Shown: positions 1-6,433 of the stretch, in pieces | How positions within the stretch are numbered: the stretch's first letter is position 1 | Layout of the letters: each line of letters begins with the position of its first letter | From: Rikenellaceae bacterium | GTDB lineage: Bacteria > Bacteroidota > Bacteroidia > Bacteroidales > UBA932 | Direction of reading: 5' to 3' | DNA: 8,790 bases | Assembly: GCA_900769885.1 (NCBI GenBank) | Contig: CAAGIG010000080.1 | Location: 1-8,790 of the forward strand | Program-made: the position numbers and the translations under genes | The notes under the pieces: model-generated | Databases searched by the model: none | What the model was told of the DNA's origin: nothing | Seen by the model: the letters and a program-made list of their open reading frames with translations, nothing else

Positions 1-184
1 ATAGGGTGATATTTTTCTCAAGAGTCTTTCCATTGATAGCTCCGGGGTCTTTTCCTCCGTGACCGGCATCGATAACCACAGTTTTTAGTTCCACAATTGG
101 TTTTGATTGTGAAAAAGTAGGAACTGCCCATAGAAAAGAGACAATAACTACAATAAAGGCCGTTGTTAAAAAATTTTTTCCCAT
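1..184 (-). CDS. N-acetylmuramoyl-L-alanine amidase, N-terminal part (runs off left edge)
   Basis: This is the 5' end of a gene reading leftward; 61 complete codons are in the window. Residues 1-25 form a secretion signal: a short basic start (MGKN), a hydrophobic core at about 9-21, and likely cleavage near TFS-Q at 25/26. From residue 36 the protein reads VVIDAGHGGKDPGAINGKT, the first block of the Amidase_3 family. His42 and Glu56 match two of the zinc ligands of these zinc amidases, which cut the bond between muramic acid and the stem peptide in the periplasm. An in-frame TAG at 191-193 lies just upstream, so the ATG at 184 is the first possible start and the signal peptide supports it. 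No Shine-Dalgarno sequence is visible. It is divergent from lptD. The catalytic remainder, and any LysM or SPOR domain, lie outside the window, so the exact subfamily (AmiA/B/C-like) cannot be decided. Confidence 0.93.
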   Translation of the reverse strand, partial: MGKNFLTTAFIVVIVSFLWAVPTFSQSKPIVELKTVVIDAGHGGKDPGAINGKTLEKNITL

Positions 185-193
185 TTTCGCCTA

Positions 194-225
194 CAAATGT
201 AATAAAACTTTGGAAGGAGTTCAAA
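194..225 (-). promoter_or_regulatory. Predicted promoter of the amidase gene
   Basis: Read on the minus strand, TTTG (225-222) is followed after 20 nt by TACATTTG (201-194). Both match the Bacteroidetes primary-sigma consensus TTTG / TAnnTTTG with normal spacing. Transcription would start about 5-8 nt downstream, only a few bases before the ATG at 184, so the mRNA would be nearly leaderless. The start point is inferred. The site overlaps the lptD promoter. Confidence 0.7.
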
Positions 226-239
226 AAAGACTATATTTG
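209..239 (+). promoter_or_regulatory. Predicted promoter of lptD (and probably ridA-rho)
   Basis: TTTG at 209-212, a 19-nt spacer, then TATATTTG at 232-239: a full match to the Bacteroidetes TTTG / TAnnTTTG promoter. The predicted start near 245 leaves a leader of about 20 nt before the ATG at 265. Its core interlocks with that of the divergent amidase promoter: the amidase -33 element (222-225) lies between the -33 and -7 elements of this one. Confidence 0.75.
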
Positions 240-264
240 TGCTCCATTCTCACAAGAGATATAA

Positions 265-3120
265 ATGTATATTTCAAAAATCTCCATAAGGTTTTCACTT
301 ATATTATTGATTCTCACTTTTGTTTCACTCTCTTCTTATGCAAAAACAAAGGTGAGGATGAGAGATTTTATTGATACTGTACAAGTCAATCCTCTCAGGA
401 AAGATACATCCTCTGTAAGCAGAGGGGCTCTTCGTCCCGGCAGAGTAATGCCTCTCTCAGATTCATTGGTCCGTAAAGATACATTGGCGGTAAGTGATTC
501 ATTATCAGTTGCAGATTCGCTCTCTTCTGCAGATTCTCTGGTGGCAAGAGATACAATGCCAAGACCTAAAGGGATGATTGACCGACCCGCTTTTTCTGTA
601 GCAAAGGACTCTACTGTGGAGGATTTCTCTGGTGGTAAAAATATGATTTACTATTATGGTGATGTGAAGGTTACCTATGGAGATCTGGAACTTACCGCAG
701 AATATATGGAGTACGATGTGAACAGGAAAGTCGTTTATGCAGCCGGAGTTGCCGATACAAGTGGCAATGTGAAAGGCAAGCCAAAGATGACACAGGCTGG
801 TAAGACCTACTCGATGGATAATGTCTTCTACAATTTTGAAACGGGAAAAGCCCGAATCAAAAATATGATTACAGACGAAGAGGATGGCCAGCTCAGAGGA
901 GATAACCTCAATATGATGCCCAACAAGTCGATCAACATTTCCGGTGGAAAATATACAGTCTGCGAACTCGATCATCCCCACTACTATCTGAAGATGTCAA
1001 AAGCGGTGGTGGAAACAGAACCTAAGCAAAAGACAGTGTTCGGTCCTGCGTGGCTGGTTCTCGAGGATGTACCTCTACCATTGGTCCTCCCTTTTGGATT
1101 TGTTCCGAAAAGACCCGACAGGGCGAGTGGTATTCTGTTCCCTACATTCGGTGAAGAGGAGGCCCGCGGTCTCTTTATGAAAGATGGAGGTTTTTATTTT
1201 GTCCTTGGAGACTATCTCGATGTGGCATTGACAGGAAGTATCTTCACAAAAGGTTCGTGGAATGTGAAAATGGCTTCCCGTTACAAATGGAGATATAAGT
1301 TCAATGGTTCGTTGGACCTTGAATACTCAAATGACCAGACAGGGGACAAAGGAAGTCCTGACTTTTTCCAAACGAAGAACTTCGGGGTAAAATGGAGTCA
1401 TACCCAGGACTCAAAGGCTAATCCCGGTACTTCATTCAGGGCATCTGTCAATTTCTCCAGCCCTTCGAACAACAGATACAACTCGACAGATATTCAGGAG
1501 GCATTGCAGAGCCAGATTCAGTCATCCATTTCGTATTCCAAGACCTGGAGTGCATTGAGCCTCTCGATAAACGCTTTGCACAACCAGAACTCACGAGACA
1601 GTTCATATTCATTTACATTGCCTAATATTACATTGAATGTCAATAAGTTTTATCCTTTCAAGAGGAAAAACAGAGTGGGCAAATCAAAGTGGTATGAGGA
1701 TTTTTCAATCGGTTACAATACCTCTTTCCAGAATAAGATAGACTTTAAGGCGAGGGAACTCAAGCAACCCGATTTCTGGAAGAAACTGAAAACCGGAATG
1801 ACCCATAAATTCGATATAAAACTTCCAACCTTTACATTGTTGAAGTATATCAATTTCTCTCCTACTGTGAACTATGGTATGAACTGGTATTTCAGTTCGC
1901 AAAACCAGTATTATAATCCCGAAACCAACAAAATGGAGGTTATCAGGACTAACCAGTTTGACGATTTCGGGGTTACCCAGACTTTCTCGGCAGGTTTGTC
2001 AATGAGTACCCGTATATATGGTTTGTTCAATTTCAGGAGAGGTAATCTTAAGGCGATAAGGCATATGATAAGCCCCTCTATTTCAGCTTCTTTTGCTCCT
2101 GAAATGGGTACTGCTATGAATGGTTGGAGAATCTATAATTATACAGATATCAACGGTGTTGACAAAACTGTAGAGTACAATAAGTGGGCGGGTGGAATCA
2201 ACAGTCCTCCATCGAAGGGAAAAACCGGTTCATTGAGTTTCAGTGTCAAGAACAATATTGAGGCAAAGGTTGTAAATCCTGAGGATACCACTGGTACCGG
2301 TACTAAAAAGATAAAAATCATCGACAATCTCGGATTGTCCGGTTCATATAACTTCCTGGCTGACTCAATGAAATTGTCTAACATCCGTATTGATATGAAT
2401 ACCAATATCTTGGAGAAGGTAGGTATCAGTGCGAATATGACATTGGACCCTTATGCAATTGATGCCAGAGGACGCCGTTACAATGTGTACAACATCAAGC
2501 AGGAGGGGGGCTTTAATCTGTTCCGATTGACCAATGCAAGTATCTCTGCCAATTTCAGTATAAATGGAGAGGGACGAGGCAAGGGTAATGATGGTACACA
2601 AGGCGGTGGTGGCGGTGGTGCTGCCCCGGGTGGTGGCTCAGGTATGGGAAACAGAGGTGGTGGAGCAAATGTCTCTGCCGGTTCATCATATAATAAGGTA
2701 TATTATCATCCTGTTACAGGTGAATATATCCCCGGAGGTTGGGTTTACTATCTGAACCCCAATGTCCCTTGGTCATTGAACTTCAGTTATTCGTACAGTT
2801 ACAGCAAATCTTACCAATACACTAACGAACAGCTGATTGTGAAGAATACCCACACGCAGACTCTGTCGATGTCGGCTCAGGTAAGATTGACCAAAGACTT
2901 GAATATCAATGTCAATACAGGTTTTGATATAACTAAGCTTAAACTGACAACAACTCAGTTGAGTGCAACTTACGATCTCCATTGTTTCCAGATTTCATTC
3001 TCCTGGATTCCTATGGGTCAATGGTCATCGTGGAGTTTCAGAATCAATGCTAAGGCTGCAGCGCTTGCCGATTTGTTGCAGTACCGCAAACAGTCATCTC
3101 AATGGGATGCAAGACGATAA
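265..3120 (+). CDS. lptD: LPS-assembly outer-membrane protein LptD
   Basis: LptD is the outer-membrane beta-barrel that, with the lipoprotein LptE, inserts lipopolysaccharide into the outer leaflet. The 951-aa protein has a signal peptide (residues 1-26, likely cut SYA-K). A Ser/Asp-rich linker follows with six Asp spaced exactly six residues apart (66-96). An LptA/OstA-like periplasmic domain covers about 118-260 (blocks such as YYGDVKVTYGDLELTAEYME). The beginning of the barrel region carries the typical PLPLVLPFGFVPKRPDRASG block, followed by amphipathic strands rich in aromatic residues to the C-terminus. A Gly-rich insert lies at 768-800. There are only two cysteines, Cys233 and Cys907. 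It is longer than the 784 residues of E. coli LptD, the excess being mainly in the linker and loops. An in-frame TAA directly precedes the ATG, fixing the earliest start. It heads a probable operon with ridA and rho and is divergent from a cell-wall amidase. Family assignment is firm; strand boundaries are not resolved. Confidence 0.93.
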   Translation: MYISKISIRFSLILLILTFVSLSSYAKTKVRMRDFIDTVQVNPLRKDTSSVSRGALRPGRVMPLSDSLVRKDTLAVSDSLSVADSLSSADSLVARDTMPRPKGMIDRPAFSVAKDSTVEDFSGGKNMIYYYGDVKVTYGDLELTAEYMEYDVNRKVVYAAGVADTSGNVKGKPKMTQAGKTYSMDNVFYNFETGKARIKNMITDEEDGQLRGDNLNMMPNKSINISGGKYTVCELDHPHYYLKMSKAVVETEPKQKTVFGPAWLVLEDVPLPLVLPFGFVPKRPDRASGILFPTFGEEEARGLFMKDGGFYFVLGDYLDVALTGSIFTKGSWNVKMASRYKWRYKFNGSLDLEYSNDQTGDKGSPDFFQTKNFGVKWSHTQDSKANPGTSFRASVNFSSPSNNRYNSTDIQEALQSQIQSSISYSKTWSALSLSINALHNQNSRDSSYSFTLPNITLNVNKFYPFKRKNRVGKSKWYEDFSIGYNTSFQNKIDFKARELKQPDFWKKLKTGMTHKFDIKLPTFTLLKYINFSPTVNYGMNWYFSSQNQYYNPETNKMEVIRTNQFDDFGVTQTFSAGLSMSTRIYGLFNFRRGNLKAIRHMISPSISASFAPEMGTAMNGWRIYNYTDINGVDKTVEYNKWAGGINSPPSKGKTGSLSFSVKNNIEAKVVNPEDTTGTGTKKIKIIDNLGLSGSYNFLADSMKLSNIRIDMNTNILEKVGISANMTLDPYAIDARGRRYNVYNIKQEGGFNLFRLTNASISANFSINGEGRGKGNDGTQGGGGGGAAPGGGSGMGNRGGGANVSAGSSYNKVYYHPVTGEYIPGGWVYYLNPNVPWSLNFSYSYSYSKSYQYTNEQLIVKNTHTQTLSMSAQVRLTKDLNINVNTGFDITKLKLTTTQLSATYDLHCFQISFSWIPMGQWSSWSFRINAKAAALADLLQYRKQSSQWDARR
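460..558 (+). repeat. 18-nt in-frame tandem repeat in lptD (Asp-Ser/Thr-Leu hexads)
   Basis: Five degenerate 18-nt units beginning GATTCATTG or GATACATTG start at 460, 478, 496, 514 and 532, and a partial sixth unit starts at 550. They encode D-S/T-L-x-x-x with Asp at residues 66, 72, 78, 84, 90 and 96. The repeat lies in the linker between the signal peptide and the OstA-like domain, where unit number may vary without breaking the frame. The repeat is seen directly; length variation is inferred. Confidence 0.75.
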
Positions 3121-3150
3121 ATAACGTAACACTTTATAAAATTTAGAATT

Positions 3151-3531
3151 ATGAGTAAAAGAGTAATTTCAAGTCCTTTGGCTCCAGCAGCTGTAGGACC
3201 TTACAGCCAAGCTGTGGAAGCTAACGGAACCCTTTATGTATCAGGTCAATTGCCAATTGATGCCAAAACAGGTGAGTTCGCAGTAGGTGGCGTGAGAGAA
3301 CAAATGGTTCAAGTATTTACAAATCTTAAATATGTATTGGAAGAGGCTGGATACGATTTCTCTAATGTAGTGAAAACTACTGTTTACCTTCAAAATATGT
3401 CTGACTTCGGAACATTGAATGAAGTTTATTCACAATATTTTACAGAGCCATATCCTGCACGTGTAGCATATCAGGTGGCAGCACTTCCAAAAGGTGCTCT
3501 TGTAGAAGCAGACGTTATCGCAGTTAAATAA
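3151..3531 (+). CDS. ridA: RidA family 2-iminobutanoate/2-iminopropanoate deaminase
   Basis: RidA (YjgF/YER057c/UK114 family) hydrolyses reactive enamine/imine intermediates, such as 2-aminoacrylate released by PLP-dependent dehydratases, and so protects PLP enzymes in the cytoplasm. The 126-aa length is normal for the family. Visible signatures are GPYSQAV (16-22, with Tyr18), LYVSGQLP (28-35) and PARVAYQVAALPKGALVE from 102. Arg104 matches the substrate-carboxylate-binding arginine of active RidA members (Arg105 in E. coli), and Glu119 matches the conserved C-terminal acidic residue. These residues argue for an active deaminase rather than an Rid1-7 paralogue that lacks the arginine. The protein has no cysteine. 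It starts 30 bp after lptD and ends 15 bp before rho, and no separate promoter is evident, so co-transcription is likely. No Shine-Dalgarno sequence is visible in the AT-rich upstream stretch. Confidence 0.93.
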   Translation: MSKRVISSPLAPAAVGPYSQAVEANGTLYVSGQLPIDAKTGEFAVGGVREQMVQVFTNLKYVLEEAGYDFSNVVKTTVYLQNMSDFGTLNEVYSQYFTEPYPARVAYQVAALPKGALVEADVIAVK

Positions 3532-3546
3532 AACAATCAAAATTAA

Positions 3547-5514
3547 ATGTACGGAATATTAGATTTAGTGGCAAAAACTCCTGAGGAACTATATGCAATA
3601 GCTCAGGAATTAGGTATTAAAAAGGCTGACTCATATTCCAAAGATGATTTGGTTTACAAGATCCTTGACGAACAGGCTATCCAAAGTAAGGAAATGCCCC
3701 GTTTGAAAAGAAGAAAAAGGATTCAGAAACCACAAGAGACTCCTGCTGATTCGATTTTTACGACAGATCCTTCAGTTTATAAAAATCAGGAAGCCAAGTC
3801 TTACTTCTTGGACAATAAGAATGAGACAAAACCTGAGGATAAGAAAAATGAGCCTGAAAAAGCAGCTGAACCGACAAAGATTTCTGCTGAGACCTCTTCT
3901 GAACAGGTGGTAATCCAGCCCAAACCCAATAGGGGTGAGAGACAACAAAAGAAGAGGAATGAAAAAAGGTCCGAGTCAAAATTGTCAGAACAGGCAGTTG
4001 AGAAAACTGAATTAGTTGTAGAAGCTGACAATACAGCTTCACAACCGGTTGAAGAAACTGTTGCAGCTGGTGAACCACAGGGACAAGGCAAAAAGAAACG
4101 TGGACGCCCCAAAAAAGGTTCAATTTTGGCAAAACCTCTCAATATGAGTGTTATCGAAGATAAGGGAACAGAACAGGAATCCCAAAACGGGAATGACAAT
4201 TCAAACCCCCAAGAGAACGAACCTCAAAAGGAGCAACGCAAAGAGAAAAGAGACCATAAGAAAGAGTCTGCTGAGGATAACAAACCAGAGGTAGTTGTTT
4301 CAGAGGAGTCTTCAAATGCCAAGCCCCAAACTGAACAAAAAGAGAAATCTGAAAAGGAAGAAAATCAACCAAAACCTCAGAAAATAGAGTATGAGGGAAT
4401 TGTTGAAGGACAAGGAGTATTGGAAATTATGCCTGACGGATATGGCTTCTTGCGTTCGTCAGATTATAACTATCTGAACTCTCCCGATGATATTTATGTC
4501 TCTCAATCTCAGATTAAGATGTATGCCTTGAAAACAGGTGATACTATTATCGGAGAAATCAGACCTCCAAAAGAAGGAGACAAATATTTCCCATTGGTGA
4601 AAATCAAAACCATCAATGGCCGTTCTCCCGAGTATATCAGAGATAGAGTTCCTTTCGACTTCCTGACTCCACTTTTCCCTGAGGATAAATTCAATATTAC
4701 AGGTAATGGTCACAATGACCTCTCTTGTAGAGTTGTAGATTTGTTTACCCCTATCGGAAAAGGTCAGCGCGGACTTATCGTTGCTCAGCCCAAAACAGGT
4801 AAGACAATGCTTTTGAAGTCTATCGCCAATGCCATTGCGGACAATCATCCGGAAGTCTATATGATTGTATTGCTGATAGATGAGCGTCCTGAAGAGGTTA
4901 CAGATATGGCAAGAAGTGTTAAGGCTGAAGTTGTCGCTTCTACATTTGATGAACCTGCTGAAAGACACGTTAAAGTTGCCAATATCGTTTTGGAAAAGGC
5001 AAAGAGAATGGTAGAGTGTGGTCACGATGTGGTGATTTTGCTCGACTCCATAACTCGTCTTGCCCGTGCCTTCAATACTGTTCAGCCAGCTTCTGGAAAA
5101 GTCCTTTCAGGTGGTGTCGATGCAAATGCATTGCATAGACCAAAAAGATTCTTTGGTGCAGCGAGAAATATCGAAAATGGCGGTTCTTTGACAATCCTTG
5201 CTACAGCTTTGACAGAGACAGGTTCAAAGATGGATGAAGTGATTTTCGAAGAGTTCAAAGGAACAGGAAATATGGAGTTGCAATTGGATAGAAAATTGGC
5301 AAATAAACGTATTTTCCCTGCAGTGGATGTAACTTTGAGCAGTACCAGACGTGATGATTTGCTTATAAGTAAAGAGGTTATAAACCGTCTTTGGATATTG
5401 AGAAACCATCTTGCTGATATGACCAGCGTTGAGGCTATGGAATTTATGAAAAAACGCCTTGAAGCGACTTATAGCAACGAAGAGTTTCTGATTACAATGC
5501 AGAACGGAGACTAA
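3547..5514 (+). CDS. rho: Transcription termination factor Rho with long disordered linker
   Basis: Rho is a hexameric RNA-dependent ATPase/helicase that ends transcription and silences untranslated RNA. Domains in this 655-aa protein are as follows. The Rho N-terminal helical domain spans about 3-46 (ILDLVAKTPEELYAIAQELG). A low-complexity Glu/Lys/Gln/Asn/Ser/Pro linker spans about 50-280. The cold-shock-like RNA-binding domain starts near 282 and contains PDGYGFLR (296-303). The RecA-like ATPase follows, with Walker A AQPKTGKT (413-420), catalytic Glu446 in LLIDERPEE, Walker B ILLD ending at Asp500, the Q-loop block SGKVLSGGVDANALHRPKR, and the arginine-finger candidate Arg601 in STRRDD. 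E. coli Rho has 419 residues; almost all the extra length is the linker, as in other Bacteroidetes. The linker holds an AT-hook-like RGRP (185-188) in a basic patch. A TAA lies directly before the ATG, fixing the start. The gene follows ridA by 15 bp and therefore has no long leader of its own. Confidence 0.97.
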   Translation: MYGILDLVAKTPEELYAIAQELGIKKADSYSKDDLVYKILDEQAIQSKEMPRLKRRKRIQKPQETPADSIFTTDPSVYKNQEAKSYFLDNKNETKPEDKKNEPEKAAEPTKISAETSSEQVVIQPKPNRGERQQKKRNEKRSESKLSEQAVEKTELVVEADNTASQPVEETVAAGEPQGQGKKKRGRPKKGSILAKPLNMSVIEDKGTEQESQNGNDNSNPQENEPQKEQRKEKRDHKKESAEDNKPEVVVSEESSNAKPQTEQKEKSEKEENQPKPQKIEYEGIVEGQGVLEIMPDGYGFLRSSDYNYLNSPDDIYVSQSQIKMYALKTGDTIIGEIRPPKEGDKYFPLVKIKTINGRSPEYIRDRVPFDFLTPLFPEDKFNITGNGHNDLSCRVVDLFTPIGKGQRGLIVAQPKTGKTMLLKSIANAIADNHPEVYMIVLLIDERPEEVTDMARSVKAEVVASTFDEPAERHVKVANIVLEKAKRMVECGHDVVILLDSITRLARAFNTVQPASGKVLSGGVDANALHRPKRFFGAARNIENGGSLTILATALTETGSKMDEVIFEEFKGTGNMELQLDRKLANKRIFPAVDVTLSSTRRDDLLISKEVINRLWILRNHLADMTSVEAMEFMKKRLEATYSNEEFLITMQNGD

Positions 5515-5536
5515 CTGATAAAAGTTCTCGTATTAT

Positions 5537-5576
5537 AAAGCCGGACAGGTAAGAGTTAACTCACTTGTTCGGCTTT
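5537..5576. terminator. Hairpin terminator shared by rho and the convergent transporter gene
   Basis: AAAGCCGGACAGGT (5537-5550) pairs with the complementary arm at 5563-5576 (14 pairs, two of them G-U). After a two-base bulge, three more pairs close a TTAA loop (5556-5559). The + strand exit is T-rich but broken (AATATTTCTATTATTATTT); the minus-strand exit is weaker. It sits between two gene ends that face each other, fitting a bidirectional terminator. The right arm is also the last six codons of the transporter gene. Confidence 0.75.
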
Positions 5577-6272
5577 AATATTTCTATTATTATTTATCTT
5601 TCTTGCCAAATAAACGAAAGGAGTGTCCAACAGACTGATAATGAAGTATATTATATAAGAACTTGCAAAAATGGAGAATAAAGTTTCATTTGAGTAAGTT
5701 CCATAAAATGCAAAGAAAGTATAGAGCAGGGTATTTATCAATTGGGAAATCATAGTGGAACCATTATTTCTGATCCAGAGTCCCCTTCTTTCATCTTTGA
5801 AATACTTTTTACACCAGTTCCACCATTTGTGGTAGAGCCAAACATCGGTCAATTGGGAAATGAGATATACCCCTAATGATGCGCAAACAATTCTTGGAGT
5901 ACTGCTGAAAATCACCCTTATTGACTCCGATGCCCAGTCATTTTGGCTTGGGGTGTAGAGTAGCCACATTTGGGAAATGAGTATGAAAAATACTGAGCAG
6001 AGGGTACTTATGATTACCGCTCTGTTGGCCTCTTTCCGGGAGTGGTTCTCGCTGAATATATCAGTAATAAGGAATGTGCTGGCAAAAAGGACATTCCCCA
6101 ATGTCATCTCTACCCCATAAGCATTTACTAAAATAAGGACCTCTATATTAGCCAAAAGGGTAGCCAGGATATTAAAAGCCAACAATCCCTTCTTGCCGAA
6201 AAAGCGGTAGAATAAAAGGACACCTCCATAAATGAGGAGAAATGAACATATAATCAGTAACTCATTACTCAT
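5556..6272 (-). CDS. yhhQ: Queuosine precursor transporter, YhhQ/VUT family
   Basis: The predicted product is an inner-membrane transporter of 238 aa from the VUT_1/YhhQ family (formerly DUF165). Members import queuosine precursors such as preQ0 or preQ1, used to modify tRNA anticodons with GUN sequence. The hydrophobic pattern suggests six to seven helices (about 5-24, 29-50, 56-73, 84-106, 127-147, 174-192, 198-220). Family blocks are TDIFSENHSRKEANRAV (70-86, with Asp71 and Glu75), SQLTDVWLYHKWW (139-151) and RNNGSTMISQLINTLLY (168-184). It is convergent with rho, and its TAA stop lies in the loop of the shared terminator. No other queuosine gene is in the window, so the actual substrate (preQ0, preQ1, queuine) is not decided by context. 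The ATG at 6272 fits the first membrane helix. Confidence 0.88.
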   Translation of the reverse strand: MSNELLIICSFLLIYGGVLLFYRFFGKKGLLAFNILATLLANIEVLILVNAYGVEMTLGNVLFASTFLITDIFSENHSRKEANRAVIISTLCSVFFILISQMWLLYTPSQNDWASESIRVIFSSTPRIVCASLGVYLISQLTDVWLYHKWWNWCKKYFKDERRGLWIRNNGSTMISQLINTLLYTFFAFYGTYSNETLFSIFASSYIIYFIISLLDTPFVYLARKINNNRNIKAEQVS

Positions 6273-6280
6273 AGCGGTGG

Positions 6281-6288
6281 CAAAAGTA
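6281..6288 (-). promoter_or_regulatory. Possible -7 element upstream of the transporter gene
   Basis: On the minus strand TACTTTTG (6288-6281) matches TAnnTTTG and ends 8 nt before the ATG at 6272. No TTTG is found 19-21 nt upstream (only TTTC at a 16-nt spacing), so this is half a promoter at best. A short hairpin, GCCGA/TCGGC with a 5-nt loop (6322-6336), lies farther upstream and has no recognised role. Confidence 0.3.
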
Positions 6289-6363
6289 ATAAAAAATCAA
6301 TAATGAAATATAATGCGGGTTGCCGAATGTCTCGGCTACACAGATTGGATAGTGGTTTGATGA

Positions 6364-6395
6364 CTTGTATATCTATGCAATAATTGTTATTTTTG
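6364..6395 (+). promoter_or_regulatory. Predicted promoter of the MORN/Sel1 gene
   Basis: CTTG at 6364-6367, a 20-nt spacer, then TATTTTTG at 6388-6395, which fully matches TAnnTTTG; the -33 element differs from TTTG by one base. The leader to the ATG at 6434 would be about 30 nt. This indicates that the gene has its own transcription unit. Confidence 0.6.
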
Positions 6396-6433
6396 TTCAA
6401 CAAAAACACTGACTAAATTTATTAGTTTAAGAT

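Noticed and set aside
18..224. Minus-strand frame starting at 224 with 68 codons
   Set aside because: It overlaps the amidase in another frame; only the frame starting at 184 gives the signal peptide and the DAGHGGKDPG motif.
505..981. 158-aa open frame on the minus strand inside lptD
   Set aside because: It lies fully antisense to a well-supported coding region, and its sequence (many Cys, His, Ile) shows no domain. It is a shadow frame.
3121..3150. Separate promoter for ridA
   Set aside because: The 30-bp gap is AT-rich but contains no TAnnTTTG; the nearest match (TAAAATTTAG) fails at key positions.
3758..5025. Several long minus-strand open frames inside rho
   Set aside because: They overlap one another and the conserved Rho frame. 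The low-complexity linker yields open antisense frames by composition.
6273..6433. preQ1 riboswitch in front of the transporter gene
   Set aside because: No match to the preQ1-I hairpin with A-rich pseudoknot tail or to the preQ1-II layout; only a short unrelated hairpin is present.
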